Assembly (NCBI GenBank): GCA_045534575.1
Contig: JAZSJZ010000006.1
Coordinates: 1 to 64,000 of the forward strand
Length of the DNA: 64,000 bases
Direction: 5' to 3'
Source of the DNA: UBA4636 sp045534575
Lineage (GTDB): Bacteria > Bacillota > Clostridia > Christensenellales > Borkfalkiaceae
Shown here: piece by piece, positions 50,670 through 58,026 of the stretch
Layout of the letters: the number at the start of each line of letters is the position of its first letter
Numbering within the stretch: position 1 is the first letter of the stretch
Notes under the pieces: model-generated
Seen by the model: only the letters and a program-made list of their open reading frames with translations
What the model was told of the DNA's origin: nothing
Database searches by the model: none
Program-made: the position numbers and the translations under genes

Positions 50670-51284
50670 ATGGAAGCTGAAAACAAGAAGAAATGGTATT
50701 TTGCCACTATCGAAGAACTTGAAGTTGACCAAGAGGGTAACTTTGTTGTAAATTCTAACGAGGCGTTTGAAGCCGCTGAAGAAGACGTTGCTGCTACGGT
50801 TGCTCCAGAAATTCAAGAAAGCGTTGCCGCTGTTGGCGAACAAAAACCTAAATATGTTAACAAGAGCTTTGCTCAAAAAATGCTCGTTGCTGACGAAGTT
50901 ATTCAAGATAGATACGACGAACTTAAGAACTACGCTTTAAGATTTAAAAAGTTAAAAGCAAGAATTTCTAAGAAGTTCGATTCTATCAACCAAGGTCGTT
51001 TGCAATTCGTTAAATTATCGGTTGCGGGTAAAACTTTGAAACTCTATCTTAATATGGACATTGCTACTACCGACCCTAAATTCCACTGCAAAGATATGAG
51101 AGATAAGAAAACCTACGAACCTGTTCCTGTTTTATTACGTATCAAATCAGGCCGTGCCGTTCGTTACGCTAAAATCTTAATTGATCAATGTGCTGAACAA
51201 CACGGACTTGTTGAGAATAAAAAATTCCAAGAAGTTGACGCTATTGCTTTAATTGAACAAGCAGTGGCTGCGAAAAAAGGTTAA
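50670..51284 (+). CDS. Cytoplasmic protein carrying the shared new domain
   Basis: A 204-residue protein without signal peptide or membrane helix. Residues ~78-182 match the two C-terminal domains of the large protein at 41622: a helix Y-x-x-L-K-x-Y, two strands (FVKLSV, LKLYLNM), a V-P-x-L-x-x-I strand and a final helix ending in G-L. The N-terminal ~75 residues are acidic and low in complexity. GAGAGG lies upstream of the ATG. I know no name for the domain. Because this copy is cytoplasmic, the paired domains in the large protein are probably also cytoplasmic. Confidence 0.72.
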   Translation: MEAENKKKWYFATIEELEVDQEGNFVVNSNEAFEAAEEDVAATVAPEIQESVAAVGEQKPKYVNKSFAQKMLVADEVIQDRYDELKNYALRFKKLKARISKKFDSINQGRLQFVKLSVAGKTLKLYLNMDIATTDPKFHCKDMRDKKTYEPVPVLLRIKSGRAVRYAKILIDQCAEQHGLVENKKFQEVDAIALIEQAVAAKKG

Positions 51285-51298
51285 ATAAGGTGATTAAA

Positions 51299-52150
51299 AT
51301 GAAAAAGATCTCAAGTCTTCTCGTTATCGTGCTTTCGCTCGTTTTAGCGACTTGCATTGTGTTTACGGGATGTAACAAAAACAAAGGTGAAAACTCAAGC
51401 TCTAGTTCTACACAAGGAAGATTATCCGTTGGTGGCGACGATGAATCTTCATCTTCATCTAGCGTTGAAGATTCAAGTAGTTCTAGTTCAACCGGCGCGC
51501 CACAAGGACCAAGTTCTTCAAGCGTTGAACCAGGTGCATCTAGTTCTTCAAGCTCTTCAAGCTCAACTTCAACTCAGCCAGGCTCGTCAGATTCATCTCA
51601 AGGCGGTGGTGGCGGTGGTTCTGCAACCGTTGTTGCTTTCTTCGATTTCTCAACTTTAGGTTTAGCAAAGGGCGATGCTGTTAACGGACTATACAATAAC
51701 AATTTCTATAATATTATAGCTGGTGTATACACTACTTCAACTGCTGGCATTGCAGCGCTTGACGGTTCTCAACAAGGCCACTCTTTCACTGGTGCTGTTC
51801 AACTTGGTAAAAAAGGCTCGTTCTCTAACAAGTCTATTCAATTCACAGTAACGGGCGCTTGCACTATCGAAGTTTACGCAACTCGCGGTTCTTCTACTGT
51901 TGCTAGCGGTAACTTATCACTAGTAAACCAAGCAGGTCAAACAGTTGCAACTTTGCAACCTACTGCTGACCTTAACGTTCAAGTTTTCCAAATTACTACT
52001 GCTGGAACTTACGCACTTTGCGCTTTAGACGACGTTTCTTCAATAAACGTTTGGGGTATTGCGGTTGAAGGTGAAGACGTTGGCGGTGGAGATGACGTAG
52101 AAGATTCTTCAAGCGAAAGAGATCCTGATACGCCTAACTACGACAACTAA
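51299..52150 (+). CDS. Ser-rich lipoprotein with C-terminal beta domain
   Basis: A 283-residue lipoprotein. The signal peptide ends in FTGC (C25). About 75 residues of Ser/Gly-rich linker lead to a ~150-residue beta-rich domain (FFDFSTLGLAKGDAVNG... to INVWGIAVEG). The domain resembles the small jelly-roll or carbohydrate-binding modules found beside pectate lyases, though I cannot name it. AAGGTGA precedes the ATG at 51299. It lies 14 bases after the preceding gene and probably shares its transcript. Linker composition matches that of the VWA lipoprotein. Confidence 0.78.
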   Translation: MKKISSLLVIVLSLVLATCIVFTGCNKNKGENSSSSSTQGRLSVGGDDESSSSSSVEDSSSSSSTGAPQGPSSSSVEPGASSSSSSSSSTSTQPGSSDSSQGGGGGGSATVVAFFDFSTLGLAKGDAVNGLYNNNFYNIIAGVYTTSTAGIAALDGSQQGHSFTGAVQLGKKGSFSNKSIQFTVTGACTIEVYATRGSSTVASGNLSLVNQAGQTVATLQPTADLNVQVFQITTAGTYALCALDDVSSINVWGIAVEGEDVGGGDDVEDSSSERDPDTPNYDN

Positions 52151-52190
52151 TTAGATTTTGTTCTTAGTTAAACTTAATAAATCATAAATC

Positions 52191-52212
52191 TTGCGCCCTT
52201 CTTAGGGCGCAA
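52191..52212. other. GC-rich hairpin after the Ser-rich lipoprotein gene
   Basis: TTGCGCCC and GGGCGCAA form a perfect 8-bp stem with a 6-base loop. It is followed by A rather than T on this strand, so it is at best an imperfect terminator. Confidence 0.5.
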
Positions 52213-52284
52213 AAACTATATATAGTGGTTTTCGTTGCAAAGTTTATGGATGCATAAAAATTGCATTATTTCAGTGAAAATCGC

Positions 52285-52313
52285 TTGACAATATTATAAT
52301 AATATAGTAAAAT
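52285..52313 (+). promoter_or_regulatory. Promoter of the rpmG-secE-nusG operon
   Basis: TTGACA (52285-52290) and TAAAAT (52308-52313) are 17 bp apart. Confidence 0.8.
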
Positions 52314-52363
52314 TGATTAGCACTTCGGGAACGGGGTGTTAATTTTTTAGGAAGGCAAAGAAA

Positions 52364-52525
52364 ATGGCAAAGGGAGTTAGAACAAGAATTACGTTAGCAT
52401 GCACAGAATGCAAGCAAAGAAATTACGACGTTTATAAGAACAAGAAAAACACTCCGGACAGAATCGAACTTAACAAATATTGTCCGTTCTGCAAAAAGCA
52501 TACTGCACACAAAGAAACGAAGTAA
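52364..52525 (+). CDS. rpmG: 50S ribosomal protein L33
   Basis: A 53-residue L33 of the zinc-binding form: CTEC and CPFC supply four cysteines, with YDVYKNKKNTPDRIELNKY between them. The ATG at 52364 follows AGGAAGG. It stands directly before secE and nusG, the usual firmicute order. It binds 23S rRNA near the E site. The cysteine-containing form suggests a zinc-free paralogue may exist elsewhere. Confidence 0.96.
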   Translation: MAKGVRTRITLACTECKQRNYDVYKNKKNTPDRIELNKYCPFCKKHTAHKETK

Positions 52526-52557
52526 TTTTTGCATAGAGTTTTTTAAAGAGGTTTATA

Positions 52558-52800
52558 ATGAGCAAAGAAACATCTAAAAAAGAAAAGGGCAAAAAGCCTA
52601 ATTTTTTCGTTAGAATAGGAAGCTGGTTCAAGGTTAAATTCGGCGGAATGAAGTCGGAGATTAAAAAGGTTTCTTGGCCAAAGTTTGGCACGGTTGTTAA
52701 GCAAACGGGCGTTGTTCTTGCTGTCGTTTTAGTTTTCTTAATCGTGGTAACTTTATTCGATTCCGGTTTAACGGCTTTAGTTGGTCTTTTGATGAAATAG
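52558..52800 (+). CDS. secE: Preprotein translocase subunit SecE
   Basis: An 80-residue protein with one C-terminal membrane helix (about 53-75) and the conserved amphipathic stretch MKSEIKKVSWPKFGTVVKQT before it. SecE clamps SecY in the protein-conducting channel. AAAGAGG precedes the ATG. It sits between rpmG and nusG as in most bacteria. Confidence 0.96.
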   Translation: MSKETSKKEKGKKPNFFVRIGSWFKVKFGGMKSEIKKVSWPKFGTVVKQTGVVLAVVLVFLIVVTLFDSGLTALVGLLMK

Positions 52801-52809
52801 GGAGTGAGT

Positions 52810-53340
52810 ATGAGAACACCTGACACACCTGCATGGTATATTCTTCATACCCGTTCTGGTTACGAGGCTTTGGTTAAAACAGGGCTTGAAAAACTTATCG
52901 AAAACAGTAACCTTGGCGATACTATTTTCGATATTCAAATCCCAATGGAACAAACCATAGAAGAGAAAAACGGCAAAAAGAAGGTTGTTTTAAGAAAGAG
53001 ATTTCCTTCATACGTTTTTCTTAAAATGATTTATAAAAACGATTTATGGTTCGTTATCACAAACACTCGTGGCGTTACGGGCTTTGTAGGCCCACAAGGT
53101 AAGCCAACGGCTTTAACCGAAGCGGAAGTTAAAAGGCTTGGGTTAGAGACTAAGGTTGAGAATTTCGACGTTGTTGTTGGCGATACGGTTAAAATCGTTA
53201 CGGGCGCGCTCGAAGGCTTCATTGGCGAAGTTGAATCGCTTGATAATAACAATCAAAAGGCAATGGTTAAAGTTTCTATGTTCGAAAGAGAAACAAGCAT
53301 CGAAGTAACCTTTGCAGAACTTAGTAAAATAGATGCTTAA
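52810..53340 (+). CDS. nusG: Transcription termination/antitermination factor NusG
   Basis: A 176-residue NusG with the NGN domain (WYILHTRSGYE, then KRFPSYVFLKM and TRGVTGFVG) and a C-terminal KOW domain (VVGDTVKIVTGALEGFIGEV). It binds RNA polymerase and affects pausing and termination. GGGAG five bases upstream favours the ATG at 52810 over a GTG at 52804. Length is normal. Confidence 0.97.
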   Translation: MRTPDTPAWYILHTRSGYEALVKTGLEKLIENSNLGDTIFDIQIPMEQTIEEKNGKKKVVLRKRFPSYVFLKMIYKNDLWFVITNTRGVTGFVGPQGKPTALTEAEVKRLGLETKVENFDVVVGDTVKIVTGALEGFIGEVESLDNNNQKAMVKVSMFERETSIEVTFAELSKIDA

Positions 53341-53378
53341 TTTAAATTAGTTATTGCTCGCAAAAAGGTTTTGCGAGT

Positions 53379-53425
53379 TGTGGGAGAGGCGTTAAATTTT
53401 TTCTATGGCGCCTTGCAATTACCAC
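53379..53425 (+). promoter_or_regulatory. Candidate L1-binding leader before rplK
   Basis: TGTGGGAGAGGCGTT and a later ACCAC can pair GTGG/CCAC. The same TGTGGGAGGG...ACCACA arrangement recurs before rplA. Such motifs in firmicute rplKA operons are thought to bind L1 for feedback control. A short hairpin CGCAAAA/TTTTGCG (about 53360-53376) precedes it. Confidence 0.5.
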
Positions 53426-53443
53426 TTATATGGAGGTATAATT

Positions 53444-53869
53444 ATGGCAAAAAAAGTTACGGCTGTAGTAAAACTTCAATTACCTGCCGGTAAAGCAACT
53501 CCGGGCCCACCTGTTGGTTCAACCTTAGGTCCTTACGGTATCAACATTCCGGGCTTCACGAAGGAATTCAACGCAAAAACGACTGATAAGGCTGGTCTTA
53601 TCATTCCTGTAGTTATCACGATTTATCAAGATAGATCCTTCACGTTCATCATGAAAACCCCGCCTGTTCCTGTTCTTATCAAGAAGGCGTGCGGTATCGA
53701 ATCGGCAAGTGCAACACCTAACAAAGTTAAAGTTGCTAAACTTACCAAGGCGCAAGTTGAAGAAATTGCCAAGACGAAGATAGTTGATACTAATGCTGCT
53801 TCACTCGAGGCTTGCATGAGCATGGTTGCTGGTACTGCTCGCAGTATGGGCATCACTGTTGAGGACTAA
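53444..53869 (+). CDS. rplK: 50S ribosomal protein L11
   Basis: A 141-residue L11 of normal length. The N-terminal KLQLPAGKATPGPPVGSTLG and the C-terminal rRNA-binding AGTARSMGI are typical. It forms the GTPase-associated stalk base. TGGAGG precedes the ATG at 53444. Confidence 0.98.
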   Translation: MAKKVTAVVKLQLPAGKATPGPPVGSTLGPYGINIPGFTKEFNAKTTDKAGLIIPVVITIYQDRSFTFIMKTPPVPVLIKKACGIESASATPNKVKVAKLTKAQVEEIAKTKIVDTNAASLEACMSMVAGTARSMGITVED

Positions 53870-53876
53870 TATAGTT

Positions 53877-53905
53877 TGTGGGAGGGTTTTTCCCGTTTGA
53901 CCACA
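53877..53905 (+). promoter_or_regulatory. Candidate L1-binding site before rplA
   Basis: TGTGGGAGGG pairs with CCCGTTTGACCACA (GGGAGGG/CCC and TGTGG/CCACA), immediately before the rplA Shine-Dalgarno site. It is the shorter twin of the site before rplK and could block rplA translation when L1 is bound. Confidence 0.55.
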
Positions 53906-53919
53906 AGGAGGTTTATTTT

Positions 53920-54609
53920 ATGAAATACGGTAAAAAATACGTTGACAGTAGAAAATCTTACGACCGCGCTATTCAATACGAAGTTGGCGAGGCAATGGAT
54001 ATAGTATTAAACACTGCTAAGGCTAAATTTGACGAAACGGTTGAACTTCACGTTAAACTTGGTGTTGACCCTAAACAAGCCGACCAACAAGTTCGTGGCG
54101 TTATCGTTTTACCTAACGGAACTGGTAAATCTGTTAAAGTTCTCGTTATCGCTAAGGGCGAAAAGGCTGACCAAGCACAAGAAGCAGGCGCAGAATTCGT
54201 TGGCGCTGAAGAAATCGTTGCTAAAATCCAAAAGGAAAACTGGTTCGATTTCGACGTTGTTATCACCACCCCTGATATGATGGGCGTTGTTGGTAGAATT
54301 GGTAAGCTTTTAGGTCCTAAGGGTTTAATGCCAAACCCTAAGTCTGGCACGGTTACTATGGACGTTGCTAAGGCTGTTAAAGATGCTAAGGCTGGTAAAG
54401 TTGAATATAGACTTGATAAGCAAGCAATCATCCACTGCCCAATCGGTAAGAAGAGTTTTGGTAAGGAAAAACTTATCGAAAACTACACTGCTTTATACGA
54501 AGCAATAGTTAAGGCTAAACCAGCTGCTGCAAAAGGTCAATACGTAAAGAGCGTAACCTTAGCAAGCACAATGGGCCCTGGCGTTAAAGTTTCTAACAAA
54601 ACTCTTTAA
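53920..54609 (+). CDS. rplA: 50S ribosomal protein L1
   Basis: A 229-residue L1 of normal length with the rRNA-binding signature GPKGLMPNPKSGTV (about 124-137). It forms the L1 stalk and probably represses its own operon. AAGGAGG precedes the ATG at 53920. Confidence 0.98.
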   Translation: MKYGKKYVDSRKSYDRAIQYEVGEAMDIVLNTAKAKFDETVELHVKLGVDPKQADQQVRGVIVLPNGTGKSVKVLVIAKGEKADQAQEAGAEFVGAEEIVAKIQKENWFDFDVVITTPDMMGVVGRIGKLLGPKGLMPNPKSGTVTMDVAKAVKDAKAGKVEYRLDKQAIIHCPIGKKSFGKEKLIENYTALYEAIVKAKPAAAKGQYVKSVTLASTMGPGVKVSNKTL

Positions 54610-54615
54610 TTTTAG

Positions 54616-54644
54616 TTGACACAATTAATTTTTTGTGTTAAAGT
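54616..54644 (+). promoter_or_regulatory. Promoter of rplJL
   Basis: TTGACA (54616-54621) and TAAAGT (54639-54644) are 17 bp apart, just after the rplA stop and before the L10 leader. Confidence 0.6.
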
Positions 54645-54654
54645 TACTAAGTAA

Positions 54655-54775
54655 TAATTGAATAGCCGAAGAAAGCTGGTTTTAAGTCTCGCAAGAGCAC
54701 CCGCCGAGGAAGTTTTAAAAACGCTATTTTATCGCGCTCTTTTGCTGTCCTTGGCAAAGGAGCGTCTTTTTTTGG
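54655..54775 (+). ncRNA. Ribosomal protein L10 leader
   Basis: The segment between rplA and rplJ carries the conserved CCGCCGAGG block of the L10 leader and a hairpin GCGCTCTTTTGCTG...CAAAGGAGCG followed by a T-run. In Firmicutes this RNA binds the L10-(L7/L12) complex and reduces rplJL expression. Exact limits are approximate. Confidence 0.75.
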
Positions 54776-54800
54776 CTATATTCTTAAAGGAGGTATTATT

Positions 54801-55322
54801 TTGTCAGCAAATTTAGAGAACAAAAAGCAAGTTGTTGAAAGCATTAAGGAAAAAATCCAAAACGCTAAGTCAGTTGTTTTTGTTGACTACAAGGGTTTAA
54901 CCGTTTTAGAAGACACTGAATTTAGAAATGAATTTAGAAAAGCAAACTGCGAATACAAAGTTTTGAAAAACACCTTAGTTAGAAAAGCGTTCAACGAACT
55001 TGGTATCACTTGTTTTGACGAGGACTTAAACGGTCCAACAGCAGTTGCTTTTGGTGAAGACGAAACTGCTGCAGCAAAAGTAGTTGTTGAGGCTTGCAAA
55101 AAGTTCAACGACAAAATTTCAGTAAAAAGTGCATACGTTGACGGCGCTTACGTTGACGTTAAGGGTGTTAAAGCATTATCTGCAATGCCATCTAAGGAAG
55201 AACTCATTGCAAAAATGCTTGGTTCTATGCAAGCACCTATCACAAACTTTGCAGGTGCTTTATCTGGCATCACTAGAAAACTCGTTATTGCGCTTAATGC
55301 AATTAGCGAAAAGAAGGCATAA
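54801..55322 (+). CDS. rplJ: 50S ribosomal protein L10 (TTG start)
   Basis: A 173-residue L10 with VVFVDYKGLTV near the N-terminus and the C-terminal helix that holds L7/L12 dimers. The start is TTG at 54801, preceded by AAAGGAGG; no ATG is available before the conserved ENKKQVVESIKEKI. A weak start codon may aid the strict control expected from the L10 leader upstream. Confidence 0.97.
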   Translation: MSANLENKKQVVESIKEKIQNAKSVVFVDYKGLTVLEDTEFRNEFRKANCEYKVLKNTLVRKAFNELGITCFDEDLNGPTAVAFGEDETAAAKVVVEACKKFNDKISVKSAYVDGAYVDVKGVKALSAMPSKEELIAKMLGSMQAPITNFAGALSGITRKLVIALNAISEKKA

Positions 55323-55384
55323 TTTGCCTAATCAACAAACAGCAAAATTTTAAAAAAATAAATAATAATCGGAGGATATTTAAA

Positions 55385-55756
55385 ATGGCTGATATTGCAA
55401 AATTTTTAGAAGAAATTAAGAGTATGACTGTTCTTGAACTTAACGAACTCGTTAAGGCTTTAGAAGAAGAATTTGGCGTTAGCGCTGCTGCTCCTGTTGC
55501 AGTTGCTGCTGCTCCAGCTGCCGCTGCTGCTCCAGCTGAAGAAGAAAAGACTGAATTCAACGTTGTTCTCAAAGACATGGGTAGCAACAAGATTGCTGTT
55601 ATCAAGGCAGTTAGAGAAATCACTGGTCTTGGTTTAGCAGAAGCTAAGGCTTTAGCTGAAAAAGGTGGCGTAATCAAAGAAGCTGTTGCTAAAGACGAAG
55701 CAGAAAAGATGGTTGCTAAGTTCAAAGAAGCTGGCGCAACTGCAGTTGCTGAATAA
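55385..55756 (+). CDS. rplL: 50S ribosomal protein L7/L12
   Basis: A 123-residue L7/L12: an N-terminal dimer domain (about 1-35), an Ala/Pro-rich hinge (about 38-55) and the C-terminal factor-binding domain with GLAEAKALAEKGGVIKE. GGAGG precedes the ATG. It is followed by a terminator and spo0A, not by rpoB as in most bacteria. Confidence 0.98.
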   Translation: MADIAKFLEEIKSMTVLELNELVKALEEEFGVSAAAPVAVAAAPAAAAAPAEEEKTEFNVVLKDMGSNKIAVIKAVREITGLGLAEAKALAEKGGVIKEAVAKDEAEKMVAKFKEAGATAVAE

Positions 55757-55768
55757 TTTAAGCAAAAC

Positions 55769-55799
55769 AAAAAAGGCAAGTTATCTTGCCTTTTTTTGT
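55769..55799 (+). terminator. Rho-independent terminator after rplL
   Basis: AAAAAGGCAAG and CTTGCCTTTTT form a stem with a 4-base loop and a long T-run. Confidence 0.95.
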
Positions 55800-55949
55800 T
55801 GCTAAAATTTATTTGCTTTTTTATGCTTTTTATAAAAATTAAGTTTTTTAAAGGGTATAAAACTTTGCAAAATTTAAAGCGTTAAAAAATCAAGGAATTT
55901 TGAACAAAAATAAGTATTTTTGAATTTAAACTTAAACACTTGCAAAATA

Positions 55950-55973
55950 TGCCGAAAAATGTCGCATTTTGGC
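55950..55973. promoter_or_regulatory. Candidate 0A-box palindrome upstream of spo0A
   Basis: TGCCGAAAAA at 55950-55959 matches the Spo0A box core TGNCGAA. It lies in an imperfect palindrome, GCCGAAAAATG (55951-55961) and CATTTTGGC (55965-55973). The remainder of the 360-base AT-rich gap 55757-56116 holds the rplL terminator and the promoter at 56053. Confidence 0.45.
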
Positions 55974-56052
55974 TTAAAATATGCGTGCAAAACATTTGTT
56001 AAAAATATCGACATTTTTTGTTTATTTTTGTTCAAAAATAATAAAAAATAGT

Positions 56053-56080
56053 TTGGAATTTTCGCGTTTTATGTTATAAT
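56053..56080 (+). promoter_or_regulatory. spo0A promoter
   Basis: TTGGAA (56053-56058) and TATAAT (56075-56080) are 16 bp apart, upstream of AAAGGAG and the ATG. Confidence 0.6.
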
Positions 56081-56116
56081 TTTTATTGTTGAAAAAAGAT
56101 ATAAAAGGAGTCAAAA

Positions 56117-56878
56117 ATGTCTAAACACACTGTATTTATTTTACAAGAGAAACAGAGTGCAATAGATGAACTGACGAAAATTTTAACAAGCGCCGATTTT
56201 GAGGTTATCGGTAGCAGTTGTTATGGCAATAAGGCAGTTGAAGCCGTTGCCGAGAGTAAACCTGATTTTTTAATTCTTGGAATAATTTCGTTTTGTCTTG
56301 ACGGGCTAGAGGTTATGGCAAGGGTAAAAGAAATGAAAGTTAATACTAAATGCATCGTTATAAGTTCCATAACTAGAGAAGAAATCATCCAAAAGGCTTT
56401 TGAAGAGGGCGCTTATTACTACTTTGCAAAACCGCTTGATGAAAAAGTTTTGGTCGATAGGCTTTTAGGCTTTATGAAAAAAGAGCAAGTGGCTGAGGTT
56501 AAATCGTTTAGCGGTGAGATTAAAAAGAGCGTGAGTTTAGATGAAAAAATCAGCAAAATTTTCATATCGGTTGGAATTCCACCGCATATCAAGGGTTATA
56601 CATATCTTCGCGAAGGCATAAAAATGGCGGTCAAAACGCCTGAAGTTATAAACAACATAACTAAAAAACTTTACCCGTCGATTGGCGAAAAATATCAAAC
56701 GTCGGCGTCGAAGGTAGAAAGAGCGATTCGCCACGCAATCGAAGTTGCTTGGAATAGGGGCAGAATAGATAGCATAAATTCAATTTTTGGAGTTAGGGCT
56801 TACGTTGGTAGCGAAAAGCCTACTAACGGCGAATTTATTGCACTCGTTGCCGATAAAATGATTCTCGAAGGGGCTTAA
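56117..56878 (+). CDS. spo0A: Spo0A-type sporulation regulator with degenerate receiver domain
   Basis: A 253-residue protein aligned with Spo0A end to end. The C-terminal DNA-binding domain (about 140-253) is well conserved, including SASKVERAIRHAIEVAWNRG and IDSINSIFG. The N-terminal receiver keeps its outline and the FAKP lysine. The phosphoacceptor position, normally D in VLDIIMPHLDG, is Gly55 (LILGIISFCLDG), and the acidic pair near residue 10 reads QE. It therefore should not be phosphorylated in the usual way. It may be constitutively active, ligand-controlled or regulated by amount. A second, normal Spo0A elsewhere cannot be excluded. Confidence 0.9.
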   Translation: MSKHTVFILQEKQSAIDELTKILTSADFEVIGSSCYGNKAVEAVAESKPDFLILGIISFCLDGLEVMARVKEMKVNTKCIVISSITREEIIQKAFEEGAYYYFAKPLDEKVLVDRLLGFMKKEQVAEVKSFSGEIKKSVSLDEKISKIFISVGIPPHIKGYTYLREGIKMAVKTPEVINNITKKLYPSIGEKYQTSASKVERAIRHAIEVAWNRGRIDSINSIFGVRAYVGSEKPTNGEFIALVADKMILEGA

Positions 56879-56975
56879 TAGGTTGTAATTTTAAACAAAA
56901 ATCTTTTGCTAAATCTTAAAAAACATTAATTTTTAGTAAAATATAAAAAAATATCAAAAAATTTATAAAAAACAC

Positions 56976-57004
56976 TTTACAAATTTTCATATAATAAATA
57001 TAAT
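56976..57004 (+). promoter_or_regulatory. Promoter of the zinc-ribbon protein gene
   Basis: TTTACA (56976-56981) and TATAAT (56999-57004) are 17 bp apart. Confidence 0.65.
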
Positions 57005-57090
57005 AAGTGCGCTTGAATCATTTAAGCGCATATATTTTTTGCAAGTTTTGCATAGAATTGCGTATAAGAGCGTTCATTTGGAGGTTTTTC

Positions 57091-57633
57091 ATGCCAAAAT
57101 ATAAACTTTGCCCAAGATGTGAGTTAAATTATATTCTAGAAGACGAGCAATTTTGCGGTGTTTGTAAAGCCGAACTTAAAATAGGCCCTCAACTCACGTT
57201 CGCCGTTGACGACGATGAGGATAATCAAGAAAAACTTTGCCCTATTTGCAAAAGGGTTTATATTCCCGTTACCGCCGATATGTGCGATACCTGCAAAGAA
57301 CAATCGCAATATGGCGACGATAAGGACGAAATTGATCTCGATAAGGATGAAAAATGGCGTGATTTCCTCGATGACGACGAGAAAGACGATATCATAAACA
57401 AGGAAAATAGCGAGGAATTCTTGTCTTTATCGGAACTTGAAAAGCAAGAGGCTGAGGAACTTTTCGACGACGAGGAAGAAGAATATACTGACGACGACGA
57501 AATGATGGAAACTCGCGACGATTTTGACGACGATTTCGAAATTATTCCTTTCAAAGAAGGCGACTACGACGAAGACGACGAGGATGACGACGAAGACGAT
57601 GACGATTTCGACGACGAGGATGACGATATTTAA
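57091..57633 (+). CDS. Zinc-ribbon protein with long acidic tail
   Basis: A 180-residue protein. Two zinc ribbons are visible: CPRC...CGVC (about 7-30) and CPIC...CDTC (about 50-70). The C-terminal ~100 residues are almost wholly Asp/Glu. TTGGAGG precedes the ATG at 57091; the 28 codons upstream have no such site. The acidic tail may mimic nucleic acid or bind a basic partner, and the ribbons suggest contact with nucleic acid or a polymerase. No family is recognised. It lies between spo0A and veg. Confidence 0.75.
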   Translation: MPKYKLCPRCELNYILEDEQFCGVCKAELKIGPQLTFAVDDDEDNQEKLCPICKRVYIPVTADMCDTCKEQSQYGDDKDEIDLDKDEKWRDFLDDDEKDDIINKENSEEFLSLSELEKQEAEELFDDEEEEYTDDDEMMETRDDFDDDFEIIPFKEGDYDEDDEDDDEDDDDFDDEDDDI

Positions 57634-57667
57634 GTTTTAGAATAATTTTCTTGAATTTGGCAATAAT

Positions 57668-57925
57668 ATGTTTATGATTAAGTCAAATTTAAGTTTTGAA
57701 TCTGTAAAGCGAGCGGTTGAGGCGCTGTTTAACCAAAAGGTTAAAATCACGCAAAACTTAGGCAGAAACAAGTTCGTTTCATATCAAGGCGTGGTAAGCG
57801 GGGTGTATCCAGCGCTGTTTACCATAACGCCAGACCTTCCTAATAACTTTAAAACGAGTTTTTCTTACGCTGAAGTTATTTGTGGAGACGTTAAAATTTC
57901 AACAAAACAAGAAAAAAGGGGCTAA
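57668..57925 (+). CDS. veg: Veg family protein (DUF1021)
   Basis: An 85-residue Sm-like small protein matching Veg: a helix (ESVKRAVEALFNQKVKI), then GRNKFVSYQGVVSGVYPALFTI and FSYAEVICGDVKI. Veg is abundant in Bacillus and linked to biofilm and spore outgrowth. Gene order veg then (spore protein) then ispE matches Bacillus. The ribosome-binding site is weak, so an ATG six bases later is also possible. The stop lies inside the following terminator stem. Confidence 0.87.
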   Translation: MFMIKSNLSFESVKRAVEALFNQKVKITQNLGRNKFVSYQGVVSGVYPALFTITPDLPNNFKTSFSYAEVICGDVKISTKQEKRG

Positions 57926-57938
57926 GAGCCCTTTTTTT
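57912..57938 (+). terminator. Rho-independent terminator of veg
   Basis: AAAAAAGGGGC and GCCCTTTTTTT form a stem overlapping the veg stop codon. Confidence 0.88.
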
Positions 57939-58026
57939 GTTGCGTTTAAAAGCAAAAAAGTTAGTGTTTGTTCTAAATTTTAGCCTTTAATCATAATATT
58001 ACTTAGAGAATTTTCGAGGTGATAAA

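Noticed and set aside
52191..52212. A rho-independent terminator after the Ser-rich lipoprotein gene
   Set aside because: The hairpin is good but is followed by A-rich, not T-rich, sequence on the coding strand.
53405..53443. An earlier ATG for rplK, and similar upstream extensions for rplA, spo0A-adjacent and nrd-region genes
   Set aside because: In each case a strong Shine-Dalgarno site and the family length support the later start.
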